Source: Candidatus Gallimonas faecavium
GTDB taxonomy: Bacteria > Bacillota > Clostridia > Christensenellales > Borkfalkiaceae
DNA: 37,745 nucleotides
Assembly (NCBI GenBank): GCA_904391375.1
Contig: CAJFMF010000003.1
Coordinates: 1 to 37,745, forward strand
Direction of reading: 5' to 3'
In this document: one piece after another, positions 1 to 11,941 of the stretch
Numbering within the stretch: position 1 is the stretch's first letter
Layout of the letters: the number at the start of each line of letters is the position of its first letter
Notes under the pieces: generated by a model
Told to the model about the DNA's origin: nothing
What the model saw: the letters and a program-made list of their open reading frames with translations, nothing else
Databases searched by the model: none
Made by a program: the position numbers and the translations under genes

Positions 1-52
1 CCGTCGCGTAGAAATTTTGCGGCGCGAAGGGCAGAGATTTCAAACGCGAAGG

Positions 53-1720
<1,668 letters not shown>

Positions 1721-1767
1721 AGTCTCACCCGTCCGATGGTTGTTCCGAGCGGCGCGCCTGTCGAATG

Positions 1768-1935
1768 GCCGCCGCGTCTGCATTTCCGATAAAGAGTCGT
1801 CGTGTCCGTGTTCCCGATAAAGGATTGCTGCGTCTGCGTTCCCGACAAAGAGTCGCTGTGTCCGCGTTCCCGACAAAGAGTCGCTGTGTCTGCGTTCCCG
1901 ACAAAGAGCCGCCGTGTCTGCGTTCCCGATAAAGG
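1768..1935. repeat. 28-bp minisatellite, six tandem copies, between ilvN and ilvD
   Basis: Six head-to-tail units of exactly 28 bases begin at 1768, 1796, 1824, 1852, 1880 and 1908. Each ends in a well kept core (plus strand, TTCCCGAYAAAGR) and begins with a more variable GYYGYYGYG part. Copies 4 and 5 are nearly identical; the outer copies have drifted. The array fills most of the 229-base ilvN-ilvD gap and would be transcribed with the operon. There are no unique spacers, so it is not a CRISPR array. Because 28 is not a multiple of three, each copy is read in a different frame, so it is unlikely to be coding. Confidence 0.95.
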
Positions 1936-1949
1936 ATTGCGGGAATGTG

Positions 1950-2465
1950 TCAGATGCGTTCTTTGTAGTCTGTCTCGTCCTGAATGGTGGTCTTGCCGCG
2001 GGAGATGCTCGTCACGCCCGTGCGGGCGAGTTCCATGACGCCGTAGGGCATGAGCATGGTGACGAAGCCATCCAGTTTGGTGGGCTTGCCCGTCAGTTCG
2101 AGGATGGTGGCCTCGGGAGAGGCGTCCACGACCTTGGCGCGGAAGATCTGGCAGATCTCCAGCACCTGGGAGCGCGTCGCCGCATCCGTTCGGACCTTGA
2201 TGAGCAGGAGTTCGCGGCTGACGGCGTCCTCTTCGGCGCACATGATCTTTTTCACGTCGATGAGTTTGTCCATCTGCTTCATCATCTGTCCCAGGATGTA
2301 CTCGTCGCCGTTGAGGACGATGGTCATGCGGGAGAGCGCGTCGTTCTCCGTCTTGCACACGGAGAGCGATTCGATGTTGTAGCCGCGCCGCGCAAAGAGC
2401 GCCGCCACGCGGACGAGCACGCCCGATTTGTTGGATACAAGTGCGCTGATCGTGTAACGGTTCAT
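1950..2465 (-). CDS. ilvN: Acetolactate synthase small (regulatory) subunit
   Basis: This is the regulatory subunit of acetohydroxyacid synthase, which binds IlvB and gives feedback inhibition by branched-chain amino acids. The 171-residue protein opens with an ACT domain (MNRYTISALVSNKSGVLVRV, residues 1 to about 75), followed by the usual C-terminal ALS_ss_C half with KPTKLDGF. The start at 2465 is chosen because it gives the family N terminus, overlaps the ilvB stop as ATGA, and follows a GGGAGG ribosome site inside the end of ilvB; an in-frame ATG at 2480 is also possible. Overlap with ilvB implies translational coupling and equal subunit supply. The symbol ilvH would be equally acceptable. 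Confidence 0.95.
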   Translation of the reverse strand: MNRYTISALVSNKSGVLVRVAALFARRGYNIESLSVCKTENDALSRMTIVLNGDEYILGQMMKQMDKLIDVKKIMCAEEDAVSRELLLIKVRTDAATRSQVLEICQIFRAKVVDASPEATILELTGKPTKLDGFVTMLMPYGVMELARTGVTSISRGKTTIQDETDYKERI

Positions 2466-4123
2466 TGCTTTTCCTCCCATTCGGTCATGATGGTGTCATA
2501 CGTCTGTCCCGGCTTGATCATGGGCAGAACGTTCTCGTCATTTCCGATCATGCAGTCCACGACGACGGGGGAAGGCGTCGCAAACGCCTCCCGCAGGACG
2601 GGGACGATGTCCTCCTTTTTTGCAATGCGCAGGCCCTTTGCGCCGAAGCTCTCGGCAAACTTTACATAGTCCGTCTTTTTGCGCACGTCCGTCTGCGAGA
2701 AACGGCGGCCGTAGAAGAGTTTCTGCCACTGCCGCACCATGCCGAGCGCATGGTTGTTCATGAGAAGCACCGTGATGGGCAAGTCCTGCGTGACGGCGGT
2801 GGAGAGCTCGTTGAGGTTCATGTTGAAGCACCCGTCGCCCGTCACAAGAATGACGTGCTTTCCCGTCGCCTTGGCGGCGCCGATGGCGGCGCCCATGCCG
2901 TATCCCATCGTCCCGAGCCCTCCGCTCGTGCAGAAGGTGCGCGGCCGTTCGATGGGGTAGTACTGTGCCGTCCACATCTGATGCTGTCCGACGTCCGTGA
3001 CGACGATGGCGTCCTTCGGCGCGCATTTCGCCGCCTCGATGAGGATGGCATGTCCGAGCTCGGGCGCCTTTTGCGCGGCGCGTTCGGCGGCGCGCAGGGC
3101 CTTTGCCCTTTCGGCGAAGGGACGGTCTTTTTTCGCTTCGAGCATGGGAAGGAGCGTCAGGAGCGCCTCCTTCACGTCGCCGAGAACGGGGTGCGTGACG
3201 GGCACGTTCTTGTTGAGCTCGGCGTTGTCGATGTCGATCTGCACGACGGTCTTTCCCGCGGCGAATTTATCGCGGTTGAGGGCGACGCGGTCGGAAAAAC
3301 GGGTGCCGATCGCCAGAATGCAGTCGCTTTCAAGGCACAGCTTTGCCGCCGTGGACGTGCCGTGCATGCCGATCATGCCCATGAAGAGGGGGTGACTTGC
3401 GGGGAAGGCGCCCAGGCCCATGAGCGTGGACACGACGGGGGCGTCGAGCCGCTCGGCGAGTGCGCGCACCTGTTCCGCCGCCTCGGCGGCAATGGCACCG
3501 CCGCCCGTCAGGATCAAGGGGCGCTCTGCGGCGCCAATCGCCTGTGCCGCCCGTTCCAGATCGCGTGCGGGGACAGGTTTTGCGCTATGCGTGACGGGCG
3601 TTTGCGGAACATAGTCCGCCGTGTCGCTCTGCACGTTTTTGAGAATGTCGATCAGGACGGGGCCCTTTCTGCCCGTGTTGGCGATGAGGAACGCCTCGCG
3701 GACAATGCCCGCAAGGTCTTTCACGTCCTTTACGATATAGTTGTGCTTGGTGATGGGCAGGGTGATGCCGAAGATGTCGATCTCCTGAAAGGAATCCCGC
3801 CCGAGAAGGCTGAGCCCGACGTTCCCCGTGATGGCGACGAGCGGGGCGGAATCCATATATGCCGTCGCAATGCCCGTGACGAGGTTGGTGGCTCCGGGGC
3901 CGCTCGTAGCGATGACGACGCCCGTCTTCCCCGTAACGCGCGCCCAGCCGTCGGCGGCGTGCGCCGCGCCCTGCTCGTGCGAAGTGATGACGTGTTCGAT
4001 CGTACCGTCCCGATAGAGCGCGTCATAGATGTCGAGGACTGTCCCGCCCGGATAGCCGAATACGGTCTTCACACCCTGCTCTTTGAGGCACTCGACAAGG
4101 ATCTCTGCTCCGATACGCTTCAT
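2462..4123 (-). CDS. ilvB: Acetolactate synthase large (catalytic) subunit
   Basis: IlvB is the thiamine-diphosphate enzyme that joins two pyruvates, or pyruvate and 2-ketobutyrate, in the first common step of branched-chain amino-acid synthesis. The 553-residue protein shows the catalytic glutamate in SHEQGAAHAADG (Glu about 50), the SGPGATNLVTG segment of the N-terminal TPP-binding fold, a central domain, and the C-terminal GDGCFNMNLNEL / NNHALGMVRQWQ Mg-TPP motif. A perfect TAAGGAGGT ribosome site precedes ATG 4123. It is first in ilvB-ilvN-ilvD. The promoter lies so close that the leader is only about 27 nt, too short for a T-box or an attenuator with leader peptide. Confidence 0.97.
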   Translation of the reverse strand: MKRIGAEILVECLKEQGVKTVFGYPGGTVLDIYDALYRDGTIEHVITSHEQGAAHAADGWARVTGKTGVVIATSGPGATNLVTGIATAYMDSAPLVAITGNVGLSLLGRDSFQEIDIFGITLPITKHNYIVKDVKDLAGIVREAFLIANTGRKGPVLIDILKNVQSDTADYVPQTPVTHSAKPVPARDLERAAQAIGAAERPLILTGGGAIAAEAAEQVRALAERLDAPVVSTLMGLGAFPASHPLFMGMIGMHGTSTAAKLCLESDCILAIGTRFSDRVALNRDKFAAGKTVVQIDIDNAELNKNVPVTHPVLGDVKEALLTLLPMLEAKKDRPFAERAKALRAAERAAQKAPELGHAILIEAAKCAPKDAIVVTDVGQHQMWTAQYYPIERPRTFCTSGGLGTMGYGMGAAIGAAKATGKHVILVTGDGCFNMNLNELSTAVTQDLPITVLLMNNHALGMVRQWQKLFYGRRFSQTDVRKKTDYVKFAESFGAKGLRIAKKEDIVPVLREAFATPSPVVVDCMIGNDENVLPMIKPGQTYDTIMTEWEEKQ

Positions 4124-4156
4124 AAAGCGACCTCCTTAAAAAGTGTATTGTCTACC

Positions 4157-4185
4157 ATTATACGGGAGAACGGAAATCTTGTCAA
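4157..4185 (-). promoter_or_regulatory. Perfect consensus sigma-A promoter of the ilvBND operon
   Basis: On the minus strand TTGACA (4185-4180) and TATAAT (4162-4157) are separated by exactly 17 bases. Both boxes match consensus at all six positions. Predicted transcription start is near 4150, leaving a leader of about 27 nt. Confidence 0.92.
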
Positions 4186-4224
4186 GCGGATGGCCGCAAC
4201 TTAGGTGTTTTCATAGAAATGAAT

Positions 4225-4236
4225 TGAATATATTCA
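4225..4236. promoter_or_regulatory. 12-bp perfect palindrome in an AT-rich island upstream of the ilv promoter
   Basis: TGAATATATTCA is a perfect palindrome inside an AT-rich patch (4215-4250) that stands out in this GC-rich window. It begins about 40 bases upstream of the ilvB -35 box. It could be a repressor or activator site, or part of a curved upstream element. It resembles an ArgR half-site pair but has a 2-base rather than 4-base centre, so ArgR is only a weak guess. Confidence 0.35.
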
Positions 4237-4286
4237 TAAAATATATTGCCATAATCGAAGGCTTGCATAAATCGGCAAATTCCCCG

Positions 4287-4316
4287 TTCCGCGTTCCGAA
4301 GTTCCGCGTTCCGAAG
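4287..4316. repeat. Exact 15-bp tandem duplication
   Basis: TTCCGCGTTCCGAAG occurs twice back to back (4287-4301 and 4302-4316) with no mismatch, in the gap between the argH terminator and the ilv promoter. No coding function is evident. Confidence 0.9.
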
Positions 4317-4355
4317 CCGCCGTACGGGGCAAAAACGCGCCATGCGGAAAAAGAA

Positions 4356-4388
4356 ACAGGGGGCCGCGCCAACGGCGCGGCCCCCTGT
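4356..4388 (-). terminator. Intrinsic terminator of argH
   Basis: A 15-bp perfect stem (ACAGGGGGCCGCGCC and its complement) with a 3-base loop lies 15 bases after the argH stop. Read on the minus strand it is followed by a T-rich run (TTTCTTTTTC). Confidence 0.93.
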
Positions 4389-4403
4389 CGGGTCAGATCG
4401 GAT

Positions 4404-5777
<1,374 letters not shown>

Positions 5778-5809
5778 AGAGTCACCTTCCTTATCGTGAT
5801 TCGCGTTTT

Positions 5810-5838
5810 ATTGTACAATATTTTCCCGACAAACGCAA
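5810..5838 (-). promoter_or_regulatory. Probable argH promoter
   Basis: On the minus strand TTGCGT (5838-5833) and TACAAT (5815-5810) are 17 bases apart, about 33 bases upstream of the argH start. The -10 box is good and the -35 box moderate. Confidence 0.65.
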
Positions 5839-5879
5839 CTCATTTCCCCCCGCAAACGGGCGCGCGCCGCCCAAATTTC

Positions 5880-5909
5880 TTGACAGGACGGCGGCTTTTG
5901 CGGTACAAT
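5880..5909 (+). promoter_or_regulatory. ruvC promoter, placed to give a leaderless mRNA
   Basis: TTGACA (5880-5885) and TACAAT (5904-5909) are separated by 18 bases. Only six bases (GACAGC) lie between the -10 box and the ruvC ATG at 5916, so the predicted transcription start falls on or next to the A of the start codon. No ribosome-binding sequence can fit. Confidence 0.85.
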
Positions 5910-5915
5910 GACAGC

Positions 5916-6413
5916 ATGATCATTTTAGGGCTGGACCCCGGCATCGGAACGATGGGGTACGGCGTCATCGAAAAGGATGCCCGCGGCAACTGCTCCGCCG
6001 TCGATTACGGCGTCGTCAAAACGCCCGCGGGGGAAAACCTCGCCGTGCGGCTCTGTATCCTCGAAGAGGGCGTCAATGCGCTCTTTGACAAGTTTCACCC
6101 CGAAGAGGCGGCGATGGAGGAACTCTTTTTCTCCAAAAACGTCACCACGGGCATCGCGGTCGCCCATGCGCGCGGCGTCATGCTCCTCACCTGCAACAAG
6201 CGGTGCGGACGCATTTTCGAGTACACGCCCAACCAGATCAAACAGGCGCTGACCGGCTACGGCGGCGCCGACAAGGGCCAGATGCAGCGCGTCGTTGCGG
6301 CGCACCTGCACCTTCCCAAGCCGCCCCGCCCCGACGACGCCGCGGACGCGCTCGGCGTCGCCCTCTGCCACGCTTTCACCAGCCGTTTCGGCGTGCTGTT
6401 CGGCGTCAAATAA
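5916..6413 (+). CDS. ruvC: Holliday junction endodeoxyribonuclease RuvC
   Basis: RuvC is the dimeric Mg-dependent nuclease that cuts Holliday junctions moved by RuvAB. The 165-residue protein has all four acidic residues: Asp7 in GLDPG, Glu68 in AMEELFFSKN, and Asp141 and Asp144 in DDAADALGVAL. The start must be ATG 5916 because the first catalytic Asp is residue 7; the frame is open upstream to 5796 but that stretch spans the promoter and is not RuvC-like. The -10 box ends six bases before the start, which predicts a leaderless transcript. ruvA and ruvB follow after 71 bases in the same direction. Confidence 0.97.
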   Translation: MIILGLDPGIGTMGYGVIEKDARGNCSAVDYGVVKTPAGENLAVRLCILEEGVNALFDKFHPEEAAMEELFFSKNVTTGIAVAHARGVMLLTCNKRCGRIFEYTPNQIKQALTGYGGADKGQMQRVVAAHLHLPKPPRPDDAADALGVALCHAFTSRFGVLFGVK

Positions 6414-6484
6414 CGGGGCAGGATCATTCAGAAGAGAATAGCGCCGCGCGCGGCGGGAGAGGAAACGAGGAGCGGAAGAAGCGT

Positions 6485-7093
6485 ATGATCGGATATTTAA
6501 GAGGAAAAGTGCTGACGTTGCAGCCCGACTATGTGCTGCTCGACGTGAACGGCGTCGGGTATGAGATCATCTGTTCGGGGGCGGCGTTTGCCAATCTCTC
6601 CGGCCTCAAAAAGGGAGAGGAGGGCGAAGTCTATACCTATCTGCAGGTCTCCGAGCAGGGGATTGCGCTCTTCGGGTTTGCCGATCTTCGCGAGAAAGAG
6701 CTCTTCCTGCGGCTGACGTCCGTGCAGGGCGTGGGGGCGAAGCTCGCGATTGCGGCGCTTTCCGCCATGCGGCCTGCCGATCTCACGGAGGCGATCTATA
6801 CTGCGGACGTGAAACGGCTGACGGCGGTCAAGGGACTGGGAAAAAAGACGGCGGAGCGCATCGTGCTCGAACTGCACGGCAAGATCTCTGCGGACGAGAT
6901 CCTCGGGTCGGCGGAAGGCGGCGTGCCTGCTGCGGCCGCGATGCCCAGGTCGCAGGAGGACGGCGATGCCGTTGCCGCACTGATGAACCTCGGGTTCACG
7001 CGGCAGGAGAGTGCGCGTGCCGTCGAGCGTGCCAAGGCATCGGGGGCAAAGACCATCGAAGAGATCATCGGCACGGCGCTGAGGGGGATGTAA
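6485..7093 (+). CDS. ruvA: Holliday junction branch migration protein RuvA
   Basis: RuvA binds four-way junctions as a tetramer and loads the RuvB motor. The 202-residue protein shows the N-terminal OB fold (MIGYLRGKVLTLQPDYVLLD), two helix-hairpin-helix motifs (LTSVQGVGAKLAIAAL and LTAVKGLGKKTAERIV, about residues 75-125), and the C-terminal three-helix domain III (AVAALMNLGFTRQESARAV) that contacts RuvB. A GAGGAG ribosome site precedes ATG 6485. The ruvB ATG follows the ruvA stop directly, so the two are translationally coupled. Confidence 0.97.
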   Translation: MIGYLRGKVLTLQPDYVLLDVNGVGYEIICSGAAFANLSGLKKGEEGEVYTYLQVSEQGIALFGFADLREKELFLRLTSVQGVGAKLAIAALSAMRPADLTEAIYTADVKRLTAVKGLGKKTAERIVLELHGKISADEILGSAEGGVPAAAAMPRSQEDGDAVAALMNLGFTRQESARAVERAKASGAKTIEEIIGTALRGM

Positions 7094-8143
7094 ATGGACG
7101 ATTACGATTACGGCGAAGAGCGCCTTCTTTCGAGTGCGAAGGGAGAATACGACGCAGAGGAGAACATCCTGCGTCCCAAGACGCTTGCCGAGTACGTCGG
7201 GCAGGAAAAAGTCAAGCACAACCTGTCCGTCTTTATGGAGGCGGCCAAGAGCCGCGGCGAGGCGCTCGATCACGTTCTCCTGTACGGCCCGCCCGGCCTG
7301 GGCAAGACGACGCTCGCGCACATCATCGCGAACACGATGGGGACGCAGATCAAGCTGACCAGCGGCCCCGCGATCGAGCGTTCGGGCGATCTTGCGGCCA
7401 TTCTCACCAACCTCAATGCGGGGGACGTCCTGTTCATCGACGAGATCCATCGTCTCAACCACGCCGTGGAGGAGATTTTGTATTCCGCCATGGAGGACTA
7501 TGCCCTCGACATCATCGTCGGGAAGGGGCCTTCGGCGCGCAACATCCGCTTTACGCTCAATCGGTTTACGCTCATCGGGGCCACGACGCGGGCGGGACTG
7601 CTGTCCTCGCCTCTGCGCGATCGGTTCGGCATCATGTGCCGCCTCGATATGTACACGCCCGAGGAGCTCAGGCGCATCGTGACGCGCTCGGCGCGGACGC
7701 TCGGGATCGGCATCGAGGAGGACGGCGCCTATGAGATCGCCCGCCGTTCCCGCGGCACGCCGCGCATCGCCAACCGTCTTTTGAAGCGCGTGCGCGATTT
7801 TGCCGCCGTCGCGGGGAGCGAGGTCGTCACGCGGGAGGATGCGCGCCGTGCGCTCGCCCGCATGGAGATCGACGAACTCGGCCTCGACGAGACGGACAGA
7901 AACCTCCTGCGCGCCCTCATACAGAAGTTCAACGGCGGGCCTGCGGGACTGGACACGCTTGCCGCGACCATCAACGAGGACGTCGCCACCATTGAGGACG
8001 TCTACGAACCCTATCTTCTGCAGCTCGGATTCATTGCGCGTACGCCGCGCGGCCGCGTCTGCCTGAAGGGCGGCTACGAGCACATGGGCGTCAAAATGCC
8101 CGAGGGCGTCCGGCGCCAGCTCTCCGTGTTCGACGATGACTGA
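7094..8143 (+). CDS. ruvB: Holliday junction branch migration DNA helicase RuvB
   Basis: RuvB is the hexameric AAA+ motor that drives branch migration. The 349-residue protein has Walker [13 protein letters not shown] (about 66-77), Walker [10 protein letters not shown] (about 114-122), sensor 1 (LIGATTRAG), the arginine finger region SPLRDRFG, and a C-terminal winged-helix DNA-binding domain ending [13 protein letters not shown]. It starts immediately after the ruvA stop, and its last eight bases overlap the next gene (ATGACTGA), so ruvA, ruvB and the acetyltransferase are tightly coupled. Confidence 0.98.
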   Translation: MDDYDYGEERLLSSAKGEYDAEENILRPKTLAEYVGQEKVKHNLSVFMEAAKSRGEALDHVLLYGPPGLGKTTLAHIIANTMGTQIKLTSGPAIERSGDLAAILTNLNAGDVLFIDEIHRLNHAVEEILYSAMEDYALDIIVGKGPSARNIRFTLNRFTLIGATTRAGLLSSPLRDRFGIMCRLDMYTPEELRRIVTRSARTLGIGIEEDGAYEIARRSRGTPRIANRLLKRVRDFAAVAGSEVVTREDARRALARMEIDELGLDETDRNLLRALIQKFNGGPAGLDTLAATINEDVATIEDVYEPYLLQLGFIARTPRGRVCLKGGYEHMGVKMPEGVRRQLSVFDDD

Positions 8144-8906
8144 GACCGGGTACACGCGGGCGGACATCCTGCGCATCGCAGCGGAACAGTCCGCCGTGGA
8201 CAGTTCCTGCCGGGCCTCCGATTTTTTCGGAGCAGAGCACGTGGTCGTCCTCTCCCGCTCCGACGGGGCGGCGCGCAAAGATCTTACACAGCCGTTTGCG
8301 TTCGACCTCACTTCCTACGGCAGGAATGTCGTCGCGTCGGTGCGCCGGGAGCTTGTCCCCGTCGCGCAGGAATATCTGCGCGGGAGGCAGACGCACGCAT
8401 GTTTTGAGACGCCGGCGCTGCACGAACTGGACGGTATGCTCGCGCCCTTCGGACTGCACACCTGCTTTCAGGCGGAATATTTTCTGCCCGATCCCGCGCG
8501 GATGCACATTTTTTCCTGTCCCTATCCGCTGCGCATTCTGGAGAAAGAGGATTTTGCCGCTCTCTATCTGCCGCAGTGGAGCAATGCGCTCTGTGCTGTG
8601 CGCAGGGAATGTGACGTGCTGTGCGTCGGCGCCTGGGACGGCGCGGCGCTCATAGGGCTTGCAGGCTGCTCCGCCGACTGCGAAGAGATGTGGCAGATCG
8701 GCATTGACGTCCTGCCCCAATACCGCGGCCGCGGGGTCGCCGCGGCGCTCGTCTCCCGCCTGGCGCAGGAGACGTTCGCGCGCGGCAAAGTTCCCTTTTA
8801 CTGCGCGGCGTGGTCGAATATCCCCTCCAAGCGCACGGCGCTGCGCTGCGGGTTTTTCCCCGCATGGGTGCAGCTCACGGCAAAGCCGGTTCTACATGAG
8901 GCATAA
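8136..8906 (+). CDS. GNAT-family N-acetyltransferase
   Basis: A 256-residue protein with a C-terminal GNAT fold. The acetyl-CoA-binding motif A is clear: [22 protein letters not shown] (Q-Y-R-G-R-G at about 199-204), followed by motif B-like [17 protein letters not shown]. The N-terminal ~130 residues are not recognisable. It probably acetylates a small molecule or a protein N terminus; the substrate cannot be predicted. It overlaps ruvB by eight bases and ends four bases before the chosen queA start, so it is inserted in the usual ruvB-queA junction as a translationally coupled member of the operon. Confidence 0.85.
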   Translation: MTETGYTRADILRIAAEQSAVDSSCRASDFFGAEHVVVLSRSDGAARKDLTQPFAFDLTSYGRNVVASVRRELVPVAQEYLRGRQTHACFETPALHELDGMLAPFGLHTCFQAEYFLPDPARMHIFSCPYPLRILEKEDFAALYLPQWSNALCAVRRECDVLCVGAWDGAALIGLAGCSADCEEMWQIGIDVLPQYRGRGVAAALVSRLAQETFARGKVPFYCAAWSNIPSKRTALRCGFFPAWVQLTAKPVLHEA

Positions 8907-8910
8907 AACA

Positions 8911-9939
8911 ATGGAAATTCTCAAGAAGAGTGATTTTTATTACGATCTGCCCGAGGAACTCATCGCACAGACGCCCGCCGAGCCGCGCGATTCTTCGCGG
9001 CTGCTCATCTATCACAGGGACACGAAGCAGATCGAACACAAGATCTTCCGCGACGTCATCGATTACCTGAAGGCGGGGGACGTGCTCGTCGTCAACCGCA
9101 CGCGGGTGCTCCCCGCGCGCATCTATGCGCATACCGAGCACGGCGGCGCGGTGGAGGTGCTCCTGCTCAAGCGCCTCGACCTCACCGACTGGGAAGTGCT
9201 CGTGCGTCCGGGCAGAAAGTGCCGCCCCGGGACACACCTCGTCGTCAACGAGGAACTGTCGCTGGACATTCTTTCGGTCACGGAATCGGGCGAACGCATT
9301 GTCCGTTTTCAGTACAACGGCACGTTCGAGGACATTCTCTCGCGCGTGGGGACCATGCCGCTTCCGCCCTATATCCATGAAAAACTCGCCGACCCCGAGC
9401 GCTATCAGACGGTGTATTCCAAGGAGAAGGGCTCGGCGGCGGCGCCCACGGCAGGCCTGCATTTCACGCCCGAGCTTCTGGAGCGCATCCGCGCAAAGGG
9501 CGTGGAGATCGCCGAAGTGCTCCTCCATGTGGGGCTGGGGACCTTCCGCCCCGTCAAGGAGGAGAACGTCCTCGATCACAAGATGCACTCGGAATACTAC
9601 GAGGTGAGCCCCGAGGCGGCGGACATCGTCAACCGCGCGAAAAAAGAGGGGCGGCGCGTCATCTGCGTCGGCACGACGTCGGTGCGCACGGTGGAGACGG
9701 TCGCCGACGAGAACGGACTGCTTCACCCCTGCAAGGGCAATACGGAGATCTTCATCTATCCGCCCTATCGGTTCAAGTGCGTGGACGCCCTCATCACCAA
9801 TTTTCACCTGCCCGAGAGCACGCTTTTGATGCTCGTGTCGGCGCTCTGCACCCGCGAGGAGATCCTGGAAGTCTATCGGACGGCGGTGCAGGAACGCTAT
9901 CGCTTCTTCTCCTTCGGCGACGCCATGCTCATTCTGTGA
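8911..9939 (+). CDS. queA: S-adenosylmethionine:tRNA ribosyltransferase-isomerase
   Basis: QueA moves the ribosyl part of SAM to 7-aminomethyl-7-deazaguanine in tRNA, making epoxyqueuosine. The 342-residue protein has the family start (LKKSDFYYDLPEELIAQTPAEPRDSSRLL), the NRTRVLPARI segment, the central EKGSAAAPTAGLHFT motif and the C-terminal ITNFHLPESTLLMLVSA signature. ATG 8911 gives the normal N terminus; an in-frame ATG at 8896, overlapping the acetyltransferase stop, would add five residues. A GAGG sequence lies about ten bases upstream of 8911. It sits next to tgt, the enzyme acting earlier in the same tRNA modification. Confidence 0.97.
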   Translation: MEILKKSDFYYDLPEELIAQTPAEPRDSSRLLIYHRDTKQIEHKIFRDVIDYLKAGDVLVVNRTRVLPARIYAHTEHGGAVEVLLLKRLDLTDWEVLVRPGRKCRPGTHLVVNEELSLDILSVTESGERIVRFQYNGTFEDILSRVGTMPLPPYIHEKLADPERYQTVYSKEKGSAAAPTAGLHFTPELLERIRAKGVEIAEVLLHVGLGTFRPVKEENVLDHKMHSEYYEVSPEAADIVNRAKKEGRRVICVGTTSVRTVETVADENGLLHPCKGNTEIFIYPPYRFKCVDALITNFHLPESTLLMLVSALCTREEILEVYRTAVQERYRFFSFGDAMLIL

Positions 9940-9958
9940 GCGCTCTTTCGGGCAATGA

Positions 9959-11203
<1,245 letters not shown>

Positions 11204-11261
11204 ACGGCGGGGACAACGGGTGTAAAATGCCGCCGAATTGGAAAAAATAACCGCAAAACGC

Positions 11262-11290
11262 TTGCCAAACAGGTGCAAAAAGGGTATCAT
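11262..11290 (+). promoter_or_regulatory. yajC promoter
   Basis: TTGCCA (11262-11267) and TATCAT (11285-11290) are 17 bases apart, about 48 bases upstream of the yajC start. It would let yajC be transcribed independently of tgt. Confidence 0.75.
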
Positions 11291-11338
11291 GGAAATAGTC
11301 CCCCGAAGGGAACTTCAAAAATAAGGAGATAACAAACG

Positions 11339-11878
11339 ATGTGGTTTGCAATGCTTGCCGAGGCGGCAGATAATGCGACGAACGCGGGAACGGGTTCCGG
11401 CTCGTCCAACGTGCTTCTCTATGTCTTTGTGGGTGTCATTCTGGTGGTGTTCATCGCCTTCCTCTTCTTCTCGGGAAGAAAGAATAAGGCGCGCCAGCAG
11501 GAGTATGTCGAGCAGATCGAGGCGATCCGTCCGGGCAACAAAGTCAAGACGGCCGGCGGGATCTGCGGCATCGTCGTGGAGGTGTGCGACGACAACACCG
11601 TGATCATCGAGACGGGCAGCGAGAAGTCGGGCAAGTCCTATGTGAAGATGGACAAGGAACTCATCGCGCAGACGGACGCCAAGGGCGCGACGCAGATCGC
11701 CCGCGAAGAGGCGGAAGCCAAGCGCAAGGCGGAAAAAGAGGCGAAGGAAGCGGCAAAGCGCGGCGAAAAGCCCGCGGAAGCCCCTGCTGCGGAAGTTCCC
11801 GCCGAGACCAAACCCGCCGAAACGCCCGCCGAGGACAAACCCGCCGATGCGGAAGAGTCCTCCGAGGACAAGAAATAA
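11339..11878 (+). CDS. yajC: Preprotein translocase subunit YajC
   Basis: YajC is a small single-span membrane protein of the SecDF-YajC part of the Sec translocon. The 179-residue protein has a short outside N terminus, one membrane helix (about 24-46, VLLYVFVGVILVVFIAFLFF), then the conserved cytosolic segment (RPGNKVKTAGGICGIVVEVCDD), and a long acidic/alanine/proline tail with AE/KPAE-like repeats from about residue 120. The tail makes it longer than the usual ~90-110 residues. AAGGAGA precedes ATG 11339. It has its own promoter and a strong terminator after it, and lies in the same cluster as secD/secF. Confidence 0.95.
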   Translation: MWFAMLAEAADNATNAGTGSGSSNVLLYVFVGVILVVFIAFLFFSGRKNKARQQEYVEQIEAIRPGNKVKTAGGICGIVVEVCDDNTVIIETGSEKSGKSYVKMDKELIAQTDAKGATQIAREEAEAKRKAEKEAKEAAKRGEKPAEAPAAEVPAETKPAETPAEDKPADAEESSEDKK

Positions 11879-11899
11879 CGTACGGAATAAAAGCGCATT

Positions 11900-11941
11900 C
11901 CCCCGCATACCGTAGAATATCACGGTGCGGGGGTCTTTTTT
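11900..11941 (+). terminator. Intrinsic terminator after yajC, abutting the next start codon
   Basis: CCCCCGCA-TA-CCGT pairs with ACGGTGCGGGGG (two-base bulge), followed by TCTTTTTT. The T run ends one base before the ATG at 11942. The 3' arm contains GGGGG eight bases before that ATG, which is the only Shine-Dalgarno-like sequence for the downstream gene. Confidence 0.9.

Noticed and set aside
1721-1876. N-terminal extension of ilvD to 607 residues
   Set aside because: The added part is translated minisatellite without a ribosome site and has no counterpart in the family; ATG 1720 has both a good site and the expected N terminus.
1768-1935. CRISPR array
   Set aside because: The units are directly adjacent with no unique spacers, and no cas genes are present.
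4225-4236. ArgR box
   Set aside because: The half-sites are separated by two rather than four bases, and the site lies closer to ilvB than to the argH promoter.
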